Source of the DNA: Pegea sp. RAD2-039
Lineage: Eukaryota > Chordata > Thaliacea > Salpida > Salpidae
DNA length: 64,000 nt
Direction of reading: 5' to 3'
Assembly (NCBI GenBank): GCA_034620365.1
Contig: JAQGEQ010000064.1
Coordinates: 1 to 64,000 of the forward strand
The notes beneath the pieces were generated by a model. It was not told where the DNA came from. It ran no database searches and worked only from the letters and a program-made list of their open reading frames with translations. Below are positions 12,021 through 25,570 of the stretch, piece by piece (the first letter of the stretch is position 1; each line of letters begins with the position of its first letter). The position numbers were made by a program, and so were the translations under genes.

Positions 12021-13440
12021 CTGAAGAAATAAAAATTTTAAGAACTTGAAAGGTTAATGATTAACTAATTTAGATAAATATCGTCTATAGTATTATTTTG
12101 TCCTTTTATTTATGGTTGAAACATATTTAAAAAAAACATAAATGAAAAAGTTTAAAGACCTGTTTATCAGAATTCATGATATTTGTAACAAAATTAACTC
12201 AAATTTCCTGTAAAAAATGGAAAAAGTTCAATATTTAGGATATTGCAAAAATCTGCTGTGTATAAAAACAGATTACAAATAAATTCTCATCTTATTCAGC
12301 AATAAATAAAATCAAAATATATTTTAATTAAAATAATTTTTCTAATTAATAAAGCTAAGAAATAATAAACTAATAAAAGTGTTGAAACGAAAAATAAGTC
12401 AAGAATGAAGTTCCTAGAATGGCTGAGTTGGTATTTTCATTTTCTCTGAGGACCTCTAGTGGTCCTTTTGCTTATACAGAATTTGATTGAAGCCAAAATT
12501 GTTTAAAGCCACATTTGGGTTATTTTCAATATTTGTTCCTTTCGAAGTTCTGGAATTAGTAAAGAATCTGAATTTAACTAAATTGGATGTATTAAGTTAG
12601 AAGTTTTCTCACCCACGTACACTAATTACAAATTTAAATCGGTTACTTTGTCTGCAACAATTTCTGTTCTTAGTTAGTTTTTTTAGTAGTTCATCTAACT
12701 TCTATCTCCTATATAGAAAAATAATGTTTGCAAATAAGTTTTTTTAGTAAATATTTTGGAAATTTATAAAATGTTATAAGATAGATGATATCTTTCCTTG
12801 CTTCTGTTCAAACTCTCATCACAACTCAATCAGCATTTTGTCTTCTTTTATTCAAACTTTTCTAACAAAATTTCTTTGCCAATCAAGCTTGTCCTCGTCA
12901 TCTTGTAAACTAGCTGTTATCTTAAACCAACTTTATTCTTTCCATCATCTTAACTATGTTTTGTCCTTTCCTATTTTCTGCTATCTTTTGTTAATACCTC
13001 ATTTTCTGTTGTTGAATTTATCCACGATTATCATCACCTGGTGAAGAAAACCACCAACCATTATTCAACTATTTTCCTATTTTCTCTGCTGCTTCAAAAA
13101 AACACAGAATCGCTATAAGAGAAATAAAAATTATAAAATACTTCATTTTATTCTATTCTTTAGTGGTATCGCCTTTTATAAAAGTCAAAAGATTATTTCT
13201 AAATTTCAGCAAATCTTCTTGAAAATAGAAAGTTTTGAAAGTTTTGCCTGTTCAGCAAGTAACTTTTTGGAATGTTTTTGAGTATTTTTAAATAAATTTT
13301 TTTGAATAATTTTTCCATATTTTCAATTAAAAAAAAAACAAATCGAATGAAACAAACTTTTATTAAAACAACAAAATAAACAATTTTTAACGAAAAAAAA
13401 AATCGAGCAAAAGTTTGATAAAGTTAAATATAAGCTTCAA
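12021..13440. other. Spacer, partly pyrimidine-rich
   Basis: AT-rich DNA with a C/T-rich stretch at 12,780-13,080. A 68-codon open frame there is compositionally biased and has no recognisable domain. Nothing else is supported. Confidence 0.4.
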
Positions 13441-14760
13441 AATGAGATTTTAAAGAAGAAGAAGAAGCCATAAACACTTTCTTACAAATACTACAGTTAT
13501 GAGAGAAATTTTATTTATGTTTACGAGCTTCGAACATGAATTGTAAGGTTAGTTGACTTTCCAAATGACTTTCCACACTGAATACACGCAAAACCTTTTT
13601 GCTTTTGGTGGACAGTTCGAATATTACTTTTATAATTAAAAGATTGTTTGCAAACATCACATTCATGGGTCTCTTTCAAGTGAACTGACTTATTATGTCG
13701 ACTGAGACCACCTTTTTGTCCAAAACTTTTCCCACATAAGCGACAAATAAATTCTTTTTTTTACTGTGGGTTACGTTGTGTCGAGTGAAATTTCCTTTTT
13801 GATCAGTGGAATATTCACAGAGATTGCATGAAAACTTCTTTTTTACAATTTGATGTTTTCTTTTCACATGCATCTCATGAATTTTCTTATTTCCAAATAT
13901 CTTTTCACAAAAGTCAGTGATAAAAATCAGCTGTCAACAAAATATTTCATTCAACAATTTGTTGAAATCAAATAAAAGATCAAATTATCTAAACTTACTT
14001 CTTTTAAGCAACTCAGGATTTCTAGTCAATTTTTTTATTGGTTTCTAAGAGGTTCCAGCTGGAAAAAGTTATTTATAAGTTTTTATTTGTGACTTTTATT
14101 GTGACATGATTTTTATTTACTAAAGTCTTACTTTCATCAATTACTTCTTTATCATTAATTGCAGAATCATTTCCAGCTTTGAGATCTAAATCTTTTTTAC
14201 TCATCATCATCTTCTCTTGCATCGTCATCATGCGAAATAATTTGATCTTAAATTTCGTTTAAAAAATGACTTTTTTTAAATTTAATCGAAAATTATTTCA
14301 ATGATTTTATTTTTATCAAAATTTAACATTAAAATAATCTGTAGTGAAACTAGACATTAAACATTTAATCAAAAAATATTATCACTAAATTTAAAATCAA
14401 ACTTTACCTTGTCCAACTAATAATCTAGATTAAGTGAACTCTTGTTGCTGTTTGCATTGAAAATAAGTTTCATTTTCTGCTGGTTATTTGTTTTACAGAA
14501 TGCTGAAAAGCAAATAACAATTATAATAAAATGTTACAAATAAGATATTTTAATTGTTCTAATAAATTATTACTTTTATATGTAGAAACAACTAACATTT
14601 TGACACTAAACATAAATTAACAAAATAAAGATACTTACAAAGGTTTCAGATGAAGATACAGTGTTTATATTTCCCCCTTGACTAGTAGAAGCACCAGATT
14701 CTTCAGATAGCAAGAGATGTTAATATAATCACTTTCCTAAAACTCATCTTACAAAACATT
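13440..14760 (-). pseudogene. C2H2 zinc-finger gene, frame-broken
   Basis: The minus strand encodes a run of C2H2 fingers. One is intact (FSCNLCEYSTDQKGNFTRH, about 13,780-13,850). The next (ICRLCGKSFGQKGGLSRH) lies in a different frame after a run of eight A at about 13,755-13,762. A further finger (FACIQCGKSFGKSTNLTIH) follows, then a stop, then finger-like residues (NCSICKKVF) in another frame near 13,480. One finger (CDVCKQSF...) lacks part of its histidine end. Upstream, Ser/Thr/Asp-rich exon-like pieces lie at about 14,140-14,240 and 14,640-14,730, the latter with a GTAAGT donor. Two or more breaks suggest a pseudogene; a homopolymer indel in the assembly could explain one of them. Confidence 0.6.
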
Positions 14761-15052
14761 AAAATAAAATTTATTGCAATAAAAAGTTATCAAGAAAAGT
14801 ATTGTTTTTTGATAAACAACATTTTTCTTTAATCATTTAGCCACTTGAACATATAAAAATTTAATTTTTTCAAATTTTCATTTATTATTATTTGAATTTA
14901 TTTATCTTTTTAACTTTGTGACTAATTATTTTTACAAAGTAAAATAAATTGACCTTTTACAATTCACAAAGTTTAAAAAATTGTTTAGTGTAAATCAAAA
15001 AGAGCTTGCAGAATATATGTTATATAAAATCAATAAAATGAGAATTCCATAC

Positions 15053-15126
15053 GGCGCCATGGCTTAGTTGGTTAAAGCGCCTGTCTAGTAAACAGGAGAT
15101 CCCGAGTTCGACTCTCGGTGGTGCCT
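15053..15126 (+). tRNA. tRNA-Thr (anticodon AGT)
   Basis: A 74-nt cloverleaf: acceptor GGCGCCA pairs with TGGTGCC (one G-U), D-arm box A TGGCTTAGTTGG, anticodon arm CCTGT-CTAGTAA-ACAGG with anticodon AGT, and T-arm with GAGTTCGACTC, then discriminator T. No intron. A T-run follows within about 10 nt and would serve as the RNA polymerase III terminator. It stands alone between genes. Confidence 0.95.
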
Positions 15127-16466
15127 CATTTTTTAGAATTTTTTTAGTCTTTATTTTGAACATTTATTTAATTATTTATTTTGACTGCAATTAATGCAGT
15201 GGGTTTTTATGGTGGCGCCTTTTTTTGGCATAATTTTTGTATTTACAAATTTTTTGATAAAAATTTATCTTCATTTGAATTTTAGGCGGCATTTTCTATC
15301 ACAAAAATTTCATATATTTATTTACCAATTTTGCATTTTATTACTCCACCTAATTATCATTATAATCAAGATTTCCAAAATTTAAAATTATTTAATTAAA
15401 TTTTATAATCAAGATAAGGTAAACTTCCAAAAATAATTTGATTAAATAATTTCTGTCAACTTGCTTAATTACCATCAATAGTTTTCTGGAAATTCAAATT
15501 TTTATTTCTGAAAATTGAAAATAAATTTGCTTCTTTGAAAATAAGTTCCAAAAAAAAGATCTTTAAACACCTTCTAATAAATCATCCACACTAAAATCAA
15601 TTATCTTTTAGCTTAGTTGATCTAAATCATTAGAAGGAAGGTAATATTTGAAAGACTATGCGTCGTGGTGTAGGTTATCTCCCCCATTTTGAGGAGCACC
15701 TTAAATTGTGGCGTGATCTTCCATTTTGATTCAAGCCCACGTGTTCAAAACACTTTTCATTTATTACTGTCGTCTGTAGTAGTTAATAGTTTATTTTTCT
15801 TAATGAGAAATCAATTCCTGGTCAAGACGTTTTATAGATGAATCCAAAGAAAGTGATTTATCTAAGAATAAAACATTTATGCAGTTTCAGCACTTATCTA
15901 AAAACTTTTAAGATGCGTAAAGAATATTTTGTAACTTTTCACTTATTGCTTTGTAGAAAGATATTTTTTCTTTTTATCTAGTTAATGAATACATTTTTAA
16001 AAATGAGATAAGTTATATTTAAATTTTAGATTTGTGGATTACAATACAAGCAAGCTCTTGTTCAAATTAGTAACACTCTGTTTGGTTCATTTGAATTGTA
16101 AAATGAAAATTGTGTTTGATAAATATTTATTTTACAAATATTATAAAGTTTCAACTTCTTAAAAAATGAGATCGCCGATAAAAACCCTTTAGACTTATAG
16201 TTACATCTAAAAAAAATTTAAAACCTTTTTCAGTTGATTTATTAATTAATTAATTTAGTTTTTTTTTATTAAGTTTAATATTGTTTAAACGATATTACTA
16301 AAATTTTAAAATCTTTAAATATAAACTGTTTGATTATTTTAACGATGAAATCATTTCTGGGCGAAATAGTTTATTTTTAATATTTTCTTCAGTTGTTGAT
16401 ATTTTTATCAAAACTTTATTAAAGTTGATATAAAAATAAATTTAAATATTTTTGCGTCTTTAAAAA
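15127..16466. other. Spacer upstream of the GPR107-like gene
   Basis: Very AT-rich. A slightly GC-richer stretch at 15,655-15,760 has a weak B-box-like GATTCAAGCCC and could be an old tRNA-derived repeat, but I cannot support that firmly. No exon is visible. Confidence 0.35.
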
Positions 16467-19499
<3,033 letters not shown>

Positions 19500-20078
19500 A
19501 ACTTGTAACAAAAATTATTTATTTTCTTTCTGATGTAAAAATATATTGAAATCAGAGCACTTATTCAGAGGCTTGTTGAACAACTGAATATTTTGATATA
19601 AGAAAGTTTACTAACATCTATCTAATTTTCTTATATCTTGCTAGAAGTATCTTTGACGAATAAACTTCTTTGTATCTTCTATTTTTACTTATTAGCTCAC
19701 TCTAATATATTTGAAAGTTTATCTTTTTGTGTGAAAAAATCTGCTACAAAATGATTTGTAAATTTTGTTGTCAATAAAAAAGTAAACCTTTGGAGATCTA
19801 ATCTGAATTTTATTTTCACTCAAAGAGTTAAACAGCAATCTAGTATCGGTGTCATGGTCACCTTTAGTAAAATATAAAATTGAAAAGTATAGAGCGACGT
19901 TTGTCGAGGTTTATATACAAATCTGAAGTATTTACAAGAACAAAAAGTAGAAATTTCTGCAGTGAAAATAAAAACGAAATAATTTAGACGCGAGAGTCGA
20001 TGACGTCATCGAATTTGCAACTTGTCCACGTTGAAGCAGAGCAGCAATCTTTAGATAGTAATAGTACAAATATTCGAC
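19500..20078. other. Convergent intergenic region / 3' UTRs
   Basis: Lies between the stop of the GPR107-like gene and the minisatellite beyond the MOB4 gene. It probably holds both 3' untranslated regions; AATAAA-like signals occur, for example near 19,775. A TGACGTCA palindrome lies at about 20,000. No exon is seen. Confidence 0.45.
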
Positions 20079-20655
20079 CACAAGTTGGTGACCAGCAAGT
20101 TGGTGACCACAAGTTGGTGACCACAAGTTGGTGACCAGCAAGTTGGTGACCACAAGTTGGTGACCAGCAAGTTGGTGACCAGCAAGTTGGTGACCAGCAA
20201 GTTGGTGACCACAAGTTGGTGACCACAAGTTGGTGACCAGCAAGTTGGTGACCAGCAAGTTGGTGACCAGCAAGTTGGTGACCAGCAAGTTGGTGACCAG
20301 GAGCTGATGACCAGCAAGTTGGTGACCACAAGTTGGTGACCAGCAAGTTGGTGACCAGGAGCTGATGACCAGCAAGTTGGTGACCAGCAAGTTGGTGACC
20401 AGCAAGTTGGTGACCACAAGTTGGTGACCAGCAAGTTGGTGACCAGGAGCTGATGACCAGCAAGTTGGTGACCAGCAAGTTGGTGACCAGGAGCTGATGA
20501 CCAGCAAGTTGATGACCAGCAAGTTGGTGACCACAAGTTGGTGACCAGCAAGTTGGTGACCAGCAAGTCGGTGACCAGCAAGTTGGTGACCAGCAAGTTG
20601 GTGACCAGCAAGTTGGTGACCAGCAAGTTGGTGACCAGGAGCTGATGACCAGGAC
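20079..20655. repeat. Minisatellite, 14-15 bp units
   Basis: About 40 head-to-tail copies of three interspersed unit types (plus strand): CCAGCAAGTTGGTGA (15 bp), CCACAAGTTGGTGA (14 bp) and CCAGGAGCTGATGA (14 bp). All minus-strand frames are open simply because the unit lacks stops. It begins 7 bp past the MOB4 stop codon and so probably lies in that mRNA's 3' UTR. Confidence 0.95.
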
Positions 20656-20661
20656 TTGTAG

Positions 20662-21878
20662 TCAGCAGTCACTTTCATCGACTAAATGGTCCACATCTTC
20701 ATCAGCAGCTGACAAATCCAAATGAAGATCATTTGCAATTACAGTCACGTTATGATCTTCATCTTCTTCTTCATCTGCTCCTTGATCTAAGAGTAATAAT
20801 CTCCGGTCTTTCCTCATCGGTTTCATTGTCCCAAAATCTTGTCCGGACCCTGTCATCCCGCTAAAAGTGAAGTCATCATCTTCACCGAGATCTTCATCAA
20901 CATCTGGTAGATTATCGAGGAAATTGAAGTCTGCAAGCTCCTCCTCATCATCAGGACCTACTCCAGGAGGTAGATTAAGAAGCTTCTCTATCGGTTGTCC
21001 AATAATCTTGTGATCTCCTGTTCCAAACTGATCTTCTTCATCTTCAAAGATCGGAACGATCAGATTCTCGCGAGACATCAACTCATATTTAGTGACGAAG
21101 GCGGTAAACCTTCGACACAAGTAAGTCTTGCTCTGTAAAGACGTGATGACGTCACTGTGACGCGATAGAAGCGACGCGATTACCTCATTGTCATCAAAAG
21201 CTGGACGATGATGAAAGTAAGCGTGTGAGAAGATACGATAAACTCTTCGACAAACTGATCCTAACTTATTTACTGAAGATTCTTTTATACTCACTCTACA
21301 ACATATACAATTGATGACGTCATCAACGCGCGACTTTCTCACCTGCTCGGGAAGTACTTGTTACTGTTAAGTAGACACGCAGCACCATCTAGTGTATGAC
21401 GCGTGTAATCGATCGCAGAACATTCCTGTGGATTTTTATGAGCAGCACACAGAAATATCCATTGATCTGTAGCTGTCATTTGCCAACATTGACTTGGACT
21501 ACAATCACGTTGTAACCTCACCGCTAAACCATTTAATTCCAAACAAAACTGTCTGTAATAAAGCGATGATGACGTCATCAGGCGCGTGTAAACGCGACTC
21601 ACCGAAGTTGTTCGTATTTCCAAACACCATCATCTTGCCCAGATGGAATCTTCAGAATTGCATCTATGTCTTTGTAATCTCTCCGAATAGTTTGTTGAAT
21701 GTATTGTTGAACTGCTAAAGTGCTTTCCATGTCTTCTAAGTTCTGTTCTTTCCATTGATAAAAGTTCTAAATGTTATTGAAGCGTTTACGCGAACACTAG
21801 ATGTCAGCAGATAGTACTGACCGCTGCTTTGGTTCCAGGCGGGTTGGACCGGACCAGAGGCCTCTGATTGGTTGACAT
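20662..21878 (-). CDS. MOB4: MOB4 / phocein (STRIPAK subunit) with long acidic tail
   Basis: Five minus-strand exons (21822-21878, 21603-21766, 21343-21552, 21184-21295, 20662-21132) join in phase to give 337 residues. The core closely follows animal MOB4: [94 protein letters not shown]. The Cys and His residues of the Mob zinc site are present. MOB4 is a non-kinase-activating Mob protein of the STRIPAK phosphatase-kinase complex. Family members normally end about 10-20 residues after NLIVPI (about 225 residues). Here about 120 further residues, rich in Asp/Glu, continue in the last exon. Introns 2-4 each contain TGACGTCA; intron 4 is 51 nt, in frame and without a stop. A minisatellite follows the stop. 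Confidence 0.95.
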
Positions 21879-24800
21879 TATGTAGTTTGAGACCATAATA
21901 AACCTCAAAAAGGCGGGAAGATACTTTTTGATTTAAACAGTTGACTTTTAAGTTTTAATCAAAATTTAAGTGCTGAAAAAATTCCGTTTATTAAAAAGTG
22001 GAAGGAAATATTTGATGATTTTAAAAGATAGAATCAAAAACCACTTCAAAGGTTTTTCATCAAATTTTTGATCAAGATCTAACCAACAAACTGACAACAA
22101 GATAACAAATTTACAAAATATTTTGATCAAATGAAGATATAGCAACAAGTTTGTTGAAAAAGGAAGTTAAGAGATTTAAAAAATAAAATTTAAACAATTT
22201 CAGAATCTTTTCTCTTAATTTGTTTATTTGATCAGAATTTAGGCAAGATGTTGAAGTTGAAGAAATTCTCAAAAGTTATCATTAATAATCATCTTTTGAA
22301 GGAAGTTTTGACAGAATTTCAAATCTTCACAAAATTCAACTGAAAGCTGAAAGATTTGTTTAAGTACTTTATAAAATAAATATTTATTTTCCTCTTAAAT
22401 TTTAACGGTTAAAATTTGAAAAAAATCATTTTATAAAAAATAGAAAAAATCTTAAAAAATAAGAGAAAATAAAAAATGAAATTGTTAAGAAAAATAAATT
22501 ATTGATAAATAAGCTTACAATTGTAAATTGTCAAAAGTTCTTTCAATCATTAACAAGTTTTCCATTTCTTTTAAAATGTTCAAAACTCATTTAAAATAAA
22601 CAAAATCTTTGTAAGGTTCTTATTATCAGATTTTAAATCTTCCAAAAAACATTTTGATCTTTAAAATTAGTGATCATGAAAAATTTGGTGATACACAAAT
22701 AAGTAAATTAATGTTTCAATTACTAAACATAAAAAATTATGTAATAAGAAATTAAAAAAAATAAATTTTAAAGATTAAGAATAAATCTAAACAATTTTAA
22801 CAGATTTCTTTCTAATTAATATTTATTAAGATAAAAGCAAAAAAACAATCTTTTTCAAATCTTTATAATTGGCTTATCTGATTAATTTATAATCTAATTA
22901 ATCTTAATATGCTTAAATGCATCAATTTTAAACTAATCATAATAATTTAAACAAGTTTAAACCAAAAATTCTATTTAAATACTTAATAAACAAATTCTAA
23001 ACAAAGTCTTAAAAAGAATTTAAATTATTCAAAATTTATCATTCATTTATTCATCATCATATTATTATTCGTTTATTTGCCTAAAAGGTAATATTGAGCA
23101 ATCAAAATAGATTTAGATGATGAAACAGTGAGATAATTTAAAGAAAATAAAAATATTTATCTAAACAATAGTCCAGTTTATCTGAAATTTATAAAAGATA
23201 TTGTTTATAAGATAAATATTTATCAATTATATAGTTTATATCTCAAACTACTAAATATATTAATCAACAAAAATAAGAATAATAATTCTATAAATTTATC
23301 TTAATGATAATTTAATATTTAAAATATTAAATAATTTATGAAATATTAGAAGAAAATTAAACATAACATTAAAAAAGTATAAACACAAAGTTCTTTTTCC
23401 ACTTATATGCTGAAATATTACTGAAAAATTATTTAAAATGAAATTGACAGAAAGTAATTCAATTTAAATATAAAAATTTATTAAAATAAAAAGAATTTAA
23501 ATAACCTTAATTAAACATAAAATAAAAACTGTTCATAAAATTACTTTTATAAACATTTTGATTCTAAAACTAAACTAAAAAATTAACTAATTTTAAATTA
23601 AATAGATTAATTATAAATATAATTTTATAGATTTATAAAACTTTTTATAACAATTGCTTAACTAAAATGAATTAAAAAAAAACTAAAAGACAAATTGAAA
23701 ATTGAAAAATAAATAAACTTTTTTATAATAATTAAAACTGATAAAAAATTGTAAATAAAAAAGTTTTAATTAATTTGTTATCAAGTAAAAATTATTAAAA
23801 TTTTATATTAATAAAAAGTAGAAAGGTCAAAAAATAAGAAATAATTTACAATAAATGATTCACAAACTTTATCTATGACTAATTTCTCATTATTTCAAAT
23901 TGGCAAATAAAAAAAAATAAAAAAATATATCATTGATTATTATAAGAAGTCAAGTTTGATCAAATGCTACAAAAAGGATTTCTCTTATTTTGACTTTTTA
24001 TTTACAACCAGATAACGATTTTTTTTATATAAAAAAAGCTCAATAAATAAGTAAATACTAATTTAAATTTGTATAAGTTCAATTCATCACATACAAAAAC
24101 AAAAACTTGAGAAAGCTTCATACGTCACTAAACTAATTTAACTTTTTCGTTTATTTCTCTCAAACTATTTGCTATTTGAGCTATAAAACTGATAATATTT
24201 TATCAATGTTACTCCATGAATTAGTTCAAAATTATTGTTTTTATCTAAACAAGAGAAATTAAAAGATACAAATTAGTTGACGATTTATTCATTTATCGCT
24301 ACAACTAAAAAGCTACAAGTTACTTAAAAAGGTTAACAGAATTTTTTTTTAGATTGCTTAAAACAAAATCTATTCTACTTAATAAACTGAATTTATTTTA
24401 TTTTTGTTTAAAAAGTAAAAATGTCTTCTAAAACTAAACTGAAAATAAAGTTTTATTTATTTTATAAGAGGTACAACTGAATATTTTCAGAATAAATAAT
24501 ACTCGTTAACTGGACAGTGATTTTTATAATTTTAGAACAACATTTAGATCCACCTTTTGAAGAAAATCAAATCATAGACATCAGACTTAGCAGTTATCAT
24601 AGGTTTATTCAATTTCTATAGAAAGTTAGCTTTTAGAATTTACTTTTACTTAAATCGACTTTTAGAATTTTAATAGAGAAAAAATATGCAAAGTGAATTA
24701 TTATTTCAGCAAATTAACATTTTATCTGTTCAAATAACTATGTTAATTATTTTTCTAAGCATTGAAAATAGGTATTTTGTGATCATCTCAATTAATAAAT

Positions 24801-25570
24801 GATTTAAAGTAGAAAAATTTAAAGAATTAGATAACAGTGTCTGTATAAGTTAAGCTTGATAAATAAAAAAGTTAGGTTTGCTCAGAGCTTTACTTGTAAA
24901 ATGTTAATTGAATTTAAAATGTCAATAAGTAAATTCAAATGAGATATTCAAAATCAATTCCGTTGGTTGCATTTATGCATAGATAAATACTTGCAACAAA
25001 GACAACTACAGAAAAATATATAATTTCTTTTATCTATCAAGTATTTAATTGAGTTCAGTAGTTAATCTATTTTATTTCTTATAGAATTTTTTATAGGATA
25101 AACTACAAAAAATTTTGTTGCTTATAAATAGTTATATTTCATTTAAACGAGGCTTTGTTAGGGGAATACCCAGATTTTTATTTAAATTCTTTGAATTTGT
25201 TTCAAATGTTATCAATATTTTAAGTTTAAGTTTCTTTAGTCATGTATTTGAAATTAAAGCATGAGAATTCTTTATCATTTGGAAATCAAACATAAATTAT
25301 TTTCTTTTATGCAAATTATAAAAAGAAATGATCAAGTTAACTTAAGTAAGTAATTGTTTATATGTTTGTTACAATTTTATTTAATTTTAGATGTTCACAA
25401 TTTTAAAAAGTTTTGTTTTTATTTGAAAAATATTTTTGTTTTTATTTGAAAAATATTTTTGAAAAACATTCAGTAATCGTCATTTACATAAATTCCTTTT
25501 TGGCTACTTGTAAAATTTGTAACTTATCATTTTATCAATAATTTCTTCTGAAAATTCAAATTTTTTGAAG
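21879..25570. other. Long AT-rich intergenic region
   Basis: About 3.7 kb between the divergent MOB4 and acetoacetyl-CoA synthetase genes. A GC-richer 100 nt next to the MOB4 ATG may hold its promoter. One exon-like piece lies at about 24,534-24,601 (ends ttttag / GTTTAT, reading LDPPFEENQIIDIRLSSYH), with a possible ATG-led exon at 24,421-24,471. I could not assign either to a family. N-terminal exons of the downstream synthetase were looked for and not found. Confidence 0.35.

Noticed and set aside
12838..13044. 68-codon hydrophobic ORF that could be a membrane protein
   Set aside because: The C/T-rich strand gives Leu/Ser/Phe by composition; no start context, splice partner or homology.
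19932..20678. Three long overlapping minus-strand ORFs of LVTNL / WSPTC / GHQLA repeats
   Set aside because: All three frames are open only because the 14-15 bp minisatellite has no stops; they lie beyond the MOB4 stop codon.
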